Assembly (NCBI RefSeq): GCF_012371325.1
Contig: NZ_JAAZQX010000023.1
Coordinates: 1 to 41,740, forward strand
Direction: 5' to 3'
Length of the DNA stretch: 41,740 bases
Origin: Acinetobacter sp. A2
Lineage (GTDB): Bacteria > Pseudomonadota > Gammaproteobacteria > Pseudomonadales > Moraxellaceae
In this document: piece after piece, positions 1 through 7,125 of the stretch
Numbering within the stretch: position 1 is the stretch's first letter
How the letters are laid out: the number at the start of each line of letters is the position of its first letter
The notes under the pieces: generated by a model
Seen by the model: only the letters and a program-made list of their open reading frames with translations
Told to the model about the DNA's origin: nothing
The model's database searches: none
Position numbers and translations under genes: made by a program

Positions 1-95
1 TCAAACCAAATGGCAATATTTCCGCGACTCATGAGTGCTCGGTTATATGCGGGCCAATTGGTTGTGCGGTAGATTTTCTGTGTAGGCTTCTTCAT
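1..95 (-). CDS. IS5-family transposase, N-terminal fragment (cut by window edge)
   Basis: The ATG is at 95-93 on the minus strand and the frame stays open to the window edge, giving 31 residues. They include the stretch TTNWPAYNRALMSRGNIAIW. This matches the conserved N-terminus of IS903-group transposases, which have a TNWPAYNxALxxRGxLTxW pattern. The catalytic DDE residues would lie further left, outside the window, so intactness cannot be judged. The start codon sits 36 bp inside the terminal repeat, the usual arrangement. Assignment to the family is firm; the exact IS name is not. Confidence 0.8.
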   Translation of the reverse strand, partial: MKKPTQKIYRTTNWPAYNRALMSRGNIAIWF

Positions 96-131
96 TTGAA
101 AATTATATCGCTGAAAAAGCCTTTACAGATA

Positions 132-149
132 GGTTTGTGCAACAAAGCC
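132..149 (-). repeat. Terminal inverted repeat of the IS903-type element
   Basis: An 18-bp end reads GGCTTTGTTGCACAAACC on the minus strand. It has the GGCTTTGTTG start typical of IS903-group ends and lies just upstream of the transposase start. The partner repeat is outside the window. Confidence 0.7.
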
Positions 150-224
150 ATCTCATAAATAAAAATTACACCTCACATAATTTTTGCTAATATGTATTAA
201 AATTGTTCACCAAAAGTAAATGGC

Positions 225-404
225 ATGAAACACATCCTTATTCCTGTGCTGGTGGTGTTGGTGGTCGTGTTGGGTTACTTGGTCTATCACGAAGAAGCAA
301 AGCGCAAACAAACCGAACTCAATCAGGTTTTGAATGAATCGGCAAATTTATCGCTCAAAAAAGCGGTTAGATCTGAAGTGCCAACCAAACAAGAAACTGA
401 TTAA
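225..404 (+). CDS. Small single-pass membrane protein, unknown function (59 aa)
   Basis: An open frame of 59 codons starts at ATG 225; an ATG five bases upstream is stopped at once and is not used. Residues 4-21 form one very hydrophobic segment rich in Val and Leu. A basic and polar tail of about 38 residues follows (HEEAKRKQTELNQVLNES). It would be an inner-membrane protein with one N-terminal helix or an uncleaved signal anchor. I do not recognise a family. The ribosome binding site is weak. The IS end lies only 75 bp upstream, so the insertion probably sits in or near its promoter. It could be the remnant of a longer gene, but the reading frame itself looks clean. Confidence 0.5.
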   Translation: MKHILIPVLVVLVVVLGYLVYHEEAKRKQTELNQVLNESANLSLKKAVRSEVPTKQETD

Positions 405-501
405 AATTTATCGACTTAAGCCATACCGAGTGAATTACTCCATTTATCAAAGGATTGTGGCTGTCATTTCATCGTAAAAATTTAACTTTAATTCAAAAAA
501 C

Positions 502-532
502 TGGAAATTAAAAAAAATCTCTATGGTATAAT
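502..532 (+). promoter_or_regulatory. Putative sigma-70 promoter for the structured RNA
   Basis: A perfect -10 hexamer TATAAT lies at 527-532. The best -35 candidate, TGGAAA at 502-507, is weak and has a long 19-bp spacer. The predicted transcript start is near 539, about 11 bases before the first hairpin. Confidence 0.5.
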
Positions 533-538
533 TTGCCA

Positions 539-636
539 ATCCAAAAACTCAATCAAGACACATTAAGTGTAGTTGGGTGTCTGATTGAATGAAGTAAAAA
601 TGAATAAGGCTGCATAAATGTTATGCGGCTTTTTTA
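539..636 (+). ncRNA. Structured small RNA or attenuated leader, unidentified
   Basis: Downstream of a TATAAT box the predicted transcript folds into a stem made by 550-561 (CAATCAAGACAC) and 577-587 (GTGTCTGATTG), with one bulged A and a 15-base loop. An A-rich linker (588-607) follows, then a complete intrinsic terminator (608-635). There is no open reading frame of note. This is the architecture of a roughly 97-nt small RNA, or of a leader with an attenuator ahead of the purine permease gene, which starts 175 bp beyond. I could not match it to the purine riboswitch or another class I know. Confidence 0.5.
608..635 (+). terminator. Intrinsic terminator ending the structured RNA
   Basis: The arms GGCTGCATAA (608-617) and TTATGCGGCT (621-630) form a 10-bp stem with two G-U pairs and a three-base loop. 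A run of six T at 630-635 follows. Confidence 0.8.
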
Positions 637-810
637 TTTACAATCTTGAAAATTGCATCTTGTTGAAATCAAATACTTGATTGTGAATTAAGTTTATTTT
701 TACTGCGTACTTTTTATGCGGCACTATTATTATTGCAACACAAACCAAGTTTGAGTAATGACTTAAGGTTTGTGCATGTTGCTATTCAGTTCAATTACAG
801 GGGCTAGGTC

Positions 811-2133
811 ATGACGACTCCTAATCCATCTTCGGCAGGAATGCTTGAGCGCTTGTTTAAACTTAGCGAAAACAAGACCACATTCCGCACCGAGCTTTTG
901 GCGGGTGTAACCACATTCTTAACCATGTGTTACATCATTATTGTCAATCCGATGATTTTATCTGAAACAGGGATGGATCATGGCGCGGTCTTTGTCGCAA
1001 CCTGTTTAGCCGCTGCAATTGGCTGTTTGGTCATGGGGATTATTGCCAATTATCCAATTGCGCTTGCACCGGGCATGGGCTTAAACGCTTATTTTACTTA
1101 TTCCGTATGTTTGGGCATGGGTGTACCATGGCAAACGGCATTGGCTGCAGTCTTTGTTTCAGGGATTATTTTCATTGCCATCAGCATGTTTAAAATCCGT
1201 GAAGCGATTGTCAATGCTATCCCGATGTCATTAAAACTGGCTATTGGTGGTGGAATTGGCTTATTCCTTGCCTTAATCGCACTCAAAAATGCAGGTGTTA
1301 TTGTTGATAATCCTGCAACCTTGGTTGGTTTGGGGGATTTAAAACAACCTTCAGTTTTACTGGCATTGTTTGGCTTTTTAATGGTGGTGGTGATGCATCA
1401 CTTTAAAGTTCGCGGTGCGATTATCATTAGCATTTTAGTCCTTACGGCCATTTCAACTGCATTAGGCCTGAGTGAATTCAAAGGCGTTGTAGGTGAAATT
1501 CCATCTATTGCACCAACATTTATGCAAATGGATTTTGAAGGTCTGTTTACGGCTAGCTTAATTGGTGTGATTTTTGTCTTTTTCTTGGTTGATTTATTCG
1601 ACTCTACAGGCACGTTGGTTGGGGTTTCACACCGTGCAGGTTTGTTAAAAGATGGCAAACTTCCTCGTTTGAAAAAAGCCTTGTTTGCTGACTCATCTGC
1701 AATTGTAGCGGGGGCAGCATTAGGTACTTCATCCACCACACCTTATATTGAGTCTTCTGCAGGGGTTGCTGCGGGTGGTCGTACTGGTTTAACGGCAGTT
1801 ATTGTTGGTCTATTATTTATTGCCTGCTTGTTCTTGGCTCCACTTGCACAATCTGTGCCTGGTTTTGCCACAGCACCTGCGTTGTTATTTGTCGGTGTGT
1901 TGATGATTCAAGGCATTGTGCATATTGACTGGGACGACATCACTGAAGCAGTTCCTGCATTCTTAACCGTGGTATTTATGCCGTTTACCTATTCAATTGC
2001 CGATGGCATTGCGATGGGTTTTATTAGCTATGCGTTAATTAAATTACTTACAGGCAAAGCGAAGTCTGTGCCGTATATGGTATGGATTATTGCAGCATTG
2101 TGGGCCTTAAAATTTGCCATGTTTGGCGGTTAA
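811..2133 (+). CDS. NCS2/AzgA-family purine (adenine/guanine/hypoxanthine) permease
   Basis: This 440-residue integral membrane protein has the hydrophobicity of the 12 to 14-helix NCS2 transporters. Family hallmarks of the AzgA branch (E. coli AdeP/GhxP-like) are visible: the N-terminal FRTELLAGVTTFLTMCYII segment, NPMILSETGMD, the APGMGLNAYFTY motif near residues 90-101, the DLFDSTGTLVGV motif near 260, and GTSSTTPYIESSAGVAAGGR near 310. Such proteins import purine bases with protons across the inner membrane. The next gene is an adenine deaminase, which suggests adenine as a substrate, although the AzgA branch also takes guanine and hypoxanthine. A strong terminator separates the two genes. 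The gene is preceded by a long leader and a structured RNA that may regulate it. Confidence 0.88.
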   Translation: MTTPNPSSAGMLERLFKLSENKTTFRTELLAGVTTFLTMCYIIIVNPMILSETGMDHGAVFVATCLAAAIGCLVMGIIANYPIALAPGMGLNAYFTYSVCLGMGVPWQTALAAVFVSGIIFIAISMFKIREAIVNAIPMSLKLAIGGGIGLFLALIALKNAGVIVDNPATLVGLGDLKQPSVLLALFGFLMVVVMHHFKVRGAIIISILVLTAISTALGLSEFKGVVGEIPSIAPTFMQMDFEGLFTASLIGVIFVFFLVDLFDSTGTLVGVSHRAGLLKDGKLPRLKKALFADSSAIVAGAALGTSSTTPYIESSAGVAAGGRTGLTAVIVGLLFIACLFLAPLAQSVPGFATAPALLFVGVLMIQGIVHIDWDDITEAVPAFLTVVFMPFTYSIADGIAMGFISYALIKLLTGKAKSVPYMVWIIAALWALKFAMFGG

Positions 2134-2147
2134 TATTCTCAAACAGC

Positions 2148-2180
2148 AAAAGGGTGTAAACTCAGTTTACACCCTTTTTT
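2148..2180 (+). terminator. Intrinsic terminator after the purine permease
   Basis: GGGTGTAAAC (2152-2161) and GTTTACACCC (2165-2174) form a perfect 10-bp stem with loop TCA. It is flanked by A's upstream and T's at 2175-2180, so it could work in both directions. Confidence 0.88.
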
Positions 2181-2219
2181 CTTTCTTAAATTCTCCCATA
2201 AAATAGCAAAACAGGATGA

Positions 2220-3224
<1,005 letters not shown>

Positions 3225-3255
3225 ACTTAATGCAATGCACACGATGCTAGATTAC

Positions 3256-3289
3256 AAAAAAAGCAGCTTGATAGAAGCTGCTTTTTTTT
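3256..3289. terminator. Bidirectional terminator between adenine deaminase and cytochrome b561
   Basis: AAGCAGCTT (3261-3269) and AAGCTGCTT (3275-3283) form a 9-bp stem with a five-base loop. A's lie upstream and eight T's downstream, so both strands carry a U-tract. It serves two convergent genes. Confidence 0.85.
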
Positions 3290-3325
3290 GTGGGAGAGAG
3301 TTTTGTATTGTTTTAAATTAAAGTT

Positions 3326-3889
3326 TTAGTTAGATGATTTGCCTTGTTGAGTCATACTGCGAAGTACGTCATCTTTATCAATAAAATGATGTTTCAGTGC
3401 GGCAAGCACATGACCGACCACCATTGCACCCGCAAACCAAGACAAATAAGTATGTACAGGTTTTACAATGGCCAACAGCTCAGGGTTTTTATCCAACAAA
3501 GCTGGAATTTCAAATAAATACAGTATAGGTACGGGTTTCCCCACGCTCCAGCTAAATAAATAGCCTGTAATTGGAATGGCAATCAGCATGAAATACAAAC
3601 CCAAGTGCCCTAAGTGTGCCAAAGTTTTCATAAATGGTGACATGCTGTCTGGCAGTTGTGGCGCAGGGTGGGTATAACGCCAAAATAGTCGAATTACCAA
3701 TAAAAAGATAATAGGTGTGGCAATATTCTTATGTAAGGTAATTACATCGCCTTTAAAGCTACCATCTGACTCATAACTTAAAAAATTACCGCTAAAAAAG
3801 CCGACTGCCCATGCGGTAATAAATATAACTGCCATCAGCCAATGTAAAACTTGTGCGGTACGGGTGTAGTACTGATTCGTCTGTTTCAT
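3326..3889 (-). CDS. Cytochrome b561 family protein (CybB-like)
   Basis: This 187-residue protein has four predicted transmembrane helices (about 15-32, 53-66, 90-110 and 148-165). The His residues expected to bind two b-type haems are H16, H53, H146 and H160. The family (E. coli CybB/YodB) transfers electrons in the inner membrane, and CybB oxidises superoxide to oxygen with ubiquinone as acceptor. Which function applies here cannot be read from the sequence. The start ATG at 3889 gives MKQTNQYYTRTAQVLHWLMA, a normal N-terminus for the family. The gene stands alone, convergent with the adenine deaminase. Confidence 0.85.
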   Translation of the reverse strand: MKQTNQYYTRTAQVLHWLMAVIFITAWAVGFFSGNFLSYESDGSFKGDVITLHKNIATPIIFLLVIRLFWRYTHPAPQLPDSMSPFMKTLAHLGHLGLYFMLIAIPITGYLFSWSVGKPVPILYLFEIPALLDKNPELLAIVKPVHTYLSWFAGAMVVGHVLAALKHHFIDKDDVLRSMTQQGKSSN

Positions 3890-4075
3890 GCTGTGTTTCA
3901 GAGCAAAATTGATGTTTGCATGCTAAACAATGCGTTATAGGCAAAAAAGCACCTGTGTGCAACGGAGTGTTGAAAATCTGCAACGCTGCTGAAATGAGGC
4001 CAAAAAATAGTGATGGAAATAACAAATCACTATTCCTTCACTGCTGAAGTTTAGGCACAATAGCGGCATTGTAAT

Positions 4076-4095
4076 GATCATCAGATCAAATGATC
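4076..4095. repeat. Inverted repeat upstream of the small lipoprotein gene
   Basis: GATCAT (4076-4081) and ATGATC (4090-4095) are separated by eight bases that contain another GATC. It lies about 20 bp before the lipoprotein start and could be an operator or leader hairpin. The ATG inside it (4090) is in frame with the lipoprotein but is unlikely to be the start. Confidence 0.35.
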
Positions 4096-4116
4096 CTTAA
4101 TATGGGAAAAACCTTT

Positions 4117-4494
4117 ATGAAAAAATTACTTGCTGTATTGGCACCTATCGCATTGGTTTTATCTGCATGTACCACAACCACGGGTACAACCACACCTGCA
4201 CCAACAGCGACACAACAACTAGGCATGGCTGCAATTAAAATTGCAATTAATGCGAAATGTGTCACTGAGCTAAACAACATTCCTGCATGGCATACTGCAA
4301 CACGTGTCATGACATCAACTCAGAAGCAAAATATTCAAGCTGAAATTTGTGGCTGTGTGAGTGAAAAAGCACCACAAAACGTGACTGCAGTTGATTTGGC
4401 AACTGCTGCGATTGATCCTGCTGCACGTGCCACAATTGTGAGCAACGCAGTGTCTAGAACCATTAATGCCTGTGTAGCAGAAGCGGTTAGATAA
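4117..4494 (+). CDS. Small secreted lipoprotein, unknown function
   Basis: The chosen start at 4117 gives a 125-residue protein with a textbook lipoprotein signal: MKK, a hydrophobic stretch, and the lipobox LSAC with the lipidated Cys at residue 18. In-frame ATGs at 4090 and 4102 would place extra residues before the signal and are less likely; GGAAAA at about 4105 sits well for 4117. A Thr-rich linker follows the Cys (TTTTGTTTPAPTAT), then a helical domain with four more cysteines (one near 48, two in EICGCV near 78-80, one near 118) that could form disulfides in the periplasm. No family is recognised. It is a single-gene unit ended by its own terminator. Confidence 0.75.
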   Translation: MKKLLAVLAPIALVLSACTTTTGTTTPAPTATQQLGMAAIKIAINAKCVTELNNIPAWHTATRVMTSTQKQNIQAEICGCVSEKAPQNVTAVDLATAAIDPAARATIVSNAVSRTINACVAEAVR

Positions 4495-4537
4495 GCTCAC
4501 TCACTCAAAACTCAATATAGGCACATTATTGTGCCAA

Positions 4538-4565
4538 AATAGGCTGAATATTCAGCCTATTTTTC
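4538..4565 (+). terminator. Intrinsic terminator between the lipoprotein gene and rnhB
   Basis: AATAGGCTGAA (4538-4548) and TTCAGCCTATT (4551-4561) form an 11-bp palindromic stem followed by T's. A smaller hairpin, GGCAC/GTGCC, lies just upstream at 4520-4535. The terminator ends 13 bp before rnhB. Confidence 0.8.
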
Positions 4566-4577
4566 TGGAACATAGAC

Positions 4578-5159
4578 ATGAAAATTGCAGGTGTAGATGA
4601 AGCAGGGCGTGGACCTTTAGTAGGTTCCGTGGTTGCTGCTGCTGTCATTTTAGATCCGAATAACCCAATTGAGGGCTTAAACGATTCTAAAAAACTAACT
4701 GAAAAGAAACGTGAAAAGTTGTTTTTTGAAATTCAGGAAAAAGCACTGGCTTGGGCGATTGCAGACGCTTCTGCTGCCGAAATTGATGAATACAATATTT
4801 TACAAGCATCTTTGTTGGCGATGCGTCGTGCGGTAGAGGCTCTCTCCATTCAACCAGTGCATGTATTAGTGGATGGCAATAAAATTCCGCAGGGTTTAAG
4901 TATGTCTTGTGATGCTGTTGTAGGGGGGGATGCTTTGCATCCAGAAATTTCTGCAGCCAGCATTTTAGCCAAAGTGGCGCGTGACCGTGAAATGGTACTG
5001 CTTGATCAAGAGTTTCCGCAATTTGGTTTTGCTAAGCATAAGGGCTACCCAACCAAAGCTCACTTTGAAGCAATTGCTCAGCACGGTGTGATCGCTGCGC
5101 ATCGACGTAGTTTTGCCCCAGTGCGTAAAGCGCTGGAATTAATGGAAAACTCACAGTAA
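4578..5159 (+). CDS. rnhB: Ribonuclease HII
   Basis: RNase HII (193 residues) cuts the RNA strand of RNA/DNA hybrids and starts ribonucleotide excision repair at single ribonucleotides left in DNA. The metal-binding start motif [12 protein letters not shown] (residues 5-16) carries the catalytic Asp-Glu pair. LNDSKKL lies near 34-40, the central VDGN near 99, and [12 protein letters not shown] near 135 completes the active site. The length is normal for the family. It sits behind a terminator. In many gammaproteobacteria it follows lpxB, but not here. Confidence 0.95.
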   Translation: MKIAGVDEAGRGPLVGSVVAAAVILDPNNPIEGLNDSKKLTEKKREKLFFEIQEKALAWAIADASAAEIDEYNILQASLLAMRRAVEALSIQPVHVLVDGNKIPQGLSMSCDAVVGGDALHPEISAASILAKVARDREMVLLDQEFPQFGFAKHKGYPTKAHFEAIAQHGVIAAHRRSFAPVRKALELMENSQ

Positions 5160-5230
5160 GTTTCATGCAAAAATGCTGGAGATTACATTAAAAAACGTGT
5201 CACTTTGAAAAGCATACAGTAGAAAAATTT

Positions 5231-5252
5231 AAAGCGGCTCAATGGCCGCTTT
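5231..5252 (-). terminator. Terminator after csrA (possibly shared with rnhB)
   Basis: AAAGCGGC (5231-5238) and GCCGCTTT (5245-5252) form an 8-bp GC-rich stem with a six-base loop. On the minus strand it is followed by TTTAAATTTTT. It sits between the convergent genes csrA and rnhB. Confidence 0.75.
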
Positions 5253-5274
5253 ATATTCAATCACATTTAATCGC

Positions 5275-5529
5275 TTAACGATTAAAGTCATTTTGTGAGT
5301 AGTTATCTTCTTCAAATGAAGGTTGATAATCTTGATCAAGGTGCTGTAAGTGCTCATGCATGGCACGTTCGTGTTGAATACGTTGATAAATTTCTTCACG
5401 ATGAACCGATACTTCTTTCGGGGCATTTACACCAATACGAACTTGGTTACCTTTCACACCAAGTACAGTCACGCTGACTTGGTCCCCAATCATTAATGTT
5501 TCTCCGACACGTCGGGTCAGAATCAGCAT
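5275..5529 (-). CDS. csrA: Carbon storage regulator CsrA (RsmA) with extended C-terminal tail
   Basis: CsrA is a dimeric RNA-binding protein that binds GGA motifs in mRNA leaders and represses or stabilises them. The core is standard: [20 protein letters not shown] at the start and the RNA-contact segment [16 protein letters not shown], with the key Arg at residue 44. The protein is 84 residues, against 61 in E. coli. The extra C-terminal part is polar and acidic and ends in NDFNR, a tail I associate with Acinetobacter and its relatives. A strong ribosome site (AAGGAG, 6 bases before the ATG) is present. It follows lysC and alaS on the same strand, as in many gammaproteobacteria, but with a 250-bp gap that suggests its own promoter. 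Confidence 0.95.
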   Translation of the reverse strand: MLILTRRVGETLMIGDQVSVTVLGVKGNQVRIGVNAPKEVSVHREEIYQRIQHERAMHEHLQHLDQDYQPSFEEDNYSQNDFNR

Positions 5530-5690
5530 GTTTATCTCCTTGCAAAATGCTAAACCTGCATTGATTTTTTAAAGCAAATTAAAAGTCACAACCACATAAA
5601 AAACAATTAAATTTTATCAGAATGTACCATTATTCATTTTATAAGATACACATCTGCCAAAATTTATAAAAGCATGTTGCTCAATATAAC

Positions 5691-5730
5691 AGAGCCACTA
5701 TAAAAAAAACTATAGTGGCTCTATTTTTTT
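5691..5730 (+). terminator. Plus-strand intrinsic terminator with no matching plus-strand gene
   Basis: AGAGCCACTATA (5691-5702) and TATAGTGGCTCT (5711-5722) form a perfect 12-bp stem. Its loop is mostly A's, and a T-run at 5724-5730 follows on the plus strand. On the minus strand, where the neighbours lysC and csrA are read, the stem is followed by GTTATATTG, which is a poor U-tract. It may still act as the lysC terminator, or it may end an unseen plus-strand transcript. Confidence 0.6.
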
Positions 5731-5780
5731 GTACTTTTTCGCAAAATTTGTCAGACAATTACATTTTCTGACAGGGTGTA

Positions 5781-7061
5781 TTAAGCGCGTGCGCTAGACT
5801 CGCCACTTTCACGATCTAGACCAAATACAGTGTGTAAAGTACGTACTGCAAGCTCTAAATAGTTTTCTTCAATAATGACTGAAATTTTAATTTCAGAAGT
5901 AGAAATCATGAGAATGTTGATGCCTTCATCTGCAAGTGCAGTAAACATTTTGCTTGCAACACCTGCGTGTGAACGCATACCTACACCTACGATAGATACT
6001 TTTACGATGTCGCCTCGTGTAGCGACTTCACGCGCACCAATTTCTTTGGCAGTTGCTTCAAGAATTGATTTTGCTTTGGCAAGTTCGCCACGGTTTACGG
6101 TAAAAGTAAAGTCAGTTGTACCATCTTCTTCTACGTTTTGGATGATCATGTCAACTTCAACATTGGCAGCGCCAATAGGTGACAAGATTTTAGATGCAAT
6201 ACCTGGCTCATCAGGCACACCTAAAATAGTTAATTTTGCTTCATCACGGTTAAACGCGATACCTGAGATGATAGGTTGTTCCATGTTGTCTTCCAATTCA
6301 GTAGTAATGAGTGTGCCGACATTTTGTTTAAAGTCTTCGTCGAATGCGCCATCATCGTCATTATCAAAACTTGATAATACACGTAAAGGGACTTGGTATT
6401 TACCTGCAAATTCAACCGCACGAATTTGTAATACTTTAGAGCCTAATGACGCCATTTCTAGCATTTCTTCAAAAGAAATACGATCTACTTTTTTAGCTTT
6501 TGGTGCAACGCGTGGGTCAGTGGTATATACGCCATCTACATCTGTGTAAATTTGACATTCATCTGCTTTTAAAGCAGCAGCCAATGCAACGCCAGAAGTG
6601 TCTGAACCACCGCGACCTAAAGTTGTGGTATTGCCTTCAGCATCGAAGCCTTGGAAACCAGCAACTACAATCACACGACCTGCATCTAGGTTTTCAGTCA
6701 ATACATCGGTATTGATTGATTCAATACGTGCTTTGGTAAAAGCGCTGTCAGTTTGAATACCAACTTGGCGACCTGTTAGTGATTTTGCTGCAACGCCAAT
6801 AGAGTTCAGCGCCATCGCTAACATTGAAATCGTTACCTGTTCGCCTGTAGACACCATTTGGTCTAGTTCACGCGGGTCAGGGGTTTCGGTAATGGCTTTC
6901 GCGAGAGCGAGTAGGCGATTGGTTTCGCCACTCATGGCAGAAACCACAACCACTACTTGGTGGCCATGATCATGCCAGCGCTTCACACGACGAGCAACAT
7001 TTAAAATGCGCTCGGGGGTACCCATTGAAGTACCGCCATATTTTTGAACGATTAGTGCCAT
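5781..7061 (-). CDS. lysC: Aspartate kinase (lysine/threonine-regulated, monofunctional)
   Basis: This 426-residue enzyme phosphorylates L-aspartate, the first step towards lysine, threonine, methionine and diaminopimelate. The N-terminal kinase domain starts with the canonical MALIVQKYGGTSMGTPERI and contains the GRGGSDTSGVALAAAL substrate/ATP loop. Two ACT domains (about 266-340 and 345-420) bind the amino-acid inhibitors. I chose ATG 7061, with GGAAC upstream. An in-frame start further upstream would overlap alaS and add 26 residues foreign to the family. A good internal start at 6284 may give a separate regulatory subunit (see findings). It is 64 bp after alaS, probably the same transcript. 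Confidence 0.95.
   Translation of the reverse strand: MALIVQKYGGTSMGTPERILNVARRVKRWHDHGHQVVVVVSAMSGETNRLLALAKAITETPDPRELDQMVSTGEQVTISMLAMALNSIGVAAKSLTGRQVGIQTDSAFTKARIESINTDVLTENLDAGRVIVVAGFQGFDAEGNTTTLGRGGSDTSGVALAAALKADECQIYTDVDGVYTTDPRVAPKAKKVDRISFEEMLEMASLGSKVLQIRAVEFAGKYQVPLRVLSSFDNDDDGAFDEDFKQNVGTLITTELEDNMEQPIISGIAFNRDEAKLTILGVPDEPGIASKILSPIGAANVEVDMIIQNVEEDGTTDFTFTVNRGELAKAKSILEATAKEIGAREVATRGDIVKVSIVGVGMRSHAGVASKMFTALADEGINILMISTSEIKISVIIEENYLELAVRTLHTVFGLDRESGESSARA
6282..6294 (-). promoter_or_regulatory. Putative internal ribosome binding site and start for a LysC beta subunit
   Basis: On the minus strand GGAAG (6294-6290) lies five bases before an in-frame ATG (6284-6282), codon 260 of lysC. 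The product would be 167 residues starting MEQPIISGIAF, just before the ACT domains. Corynebacterium glutamicum and Bacillus aspartate kinases make their beta subunit from an equivalent position (C. glutamicum beta starts MEEAVLTGVA). Use here is inferred. Confidence 0.5.
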
Positions 7062-7080
7062 AGTTGTTCCATATAAGCCA

Positions 7081-7107
7081 TGACCCTGAATTACCGGTTC
7101 AGGGTCA
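7081..7107 (-). other. Hairpin between alaS and lysC without a U-tract
   Basis: TGACCCTGAA (7081-7090) and TTCAGGGTCA (7098-7107) form a perfect 10-bp stem with a seven-base loop. It lacks a following T-run on either strand. It may moderate read-through or protect the mRNA between alaS and lysC rather than terminate it. Confidence 0.5.
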
Positions 7108-7125
7108 GTTACACAAAAAGTGAAG

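Larger units (their letters stand above)
1..149 (-). mobile_element. Right-hand end of an IS5-family (IS903-group) insertion sequence, truncated by the window edge
   Basis: The element is read on the minus strand and continues off the left edge. It is supported by a terminal repeat at 132-149, which on the minus strand reads GGCTTTGTTGCACAAACC and resembles the IS903-group end GGCTTTGTTG. It is also supported by the first 31 codons of a matching transposase just inside that repeat. IS903-type elements usually duplicate 9 bp of target, so 150-158 (atctcataa) would be one copy. The other copy lies outside the window, so this cannot be checked here. Confidence 0.8.
405..810 (+). other. Intergenic region holding a promoter, a structured RNA and a long leader of the purine permease gene
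   Basis: There is no protein gene here. The region holds a TATAAT box at 527-532, a structured RNA with its own terminator (539-636), and then about 175 bp of AT-rich sequence up to the permease start. Within that last part, AATCAA-atac-TTGATT is an inverted repeat at about 668-683. The nine bases TTATGCGGC at 714-722 copy the 3' arm of the terminator stem (621-629). Confidence 0.6.

Noticed and set aside
539..636. Purine riboswitch ahead of the purine permease
   Set aside because: The context invites it, but the conserved core and the three-way junction of the guanine/adenine riboswitch are not there. I report it only as an unidentified structured RNA.
5530..5780. tRNA-Ser or other tRNA next to csrA, as in enterobacteria
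   Set aside because: No cloverleaf, TTCRA arm or CCA end could be found. The only structure is the 12-bp terminator stem.
5875..6549. A 224-codon plus-strand frame inside lysC
   Set aside because: It is antisense to the aspartate kinase, rich in Ser and Ile as expected for a mirrored frame, and has no start signals.
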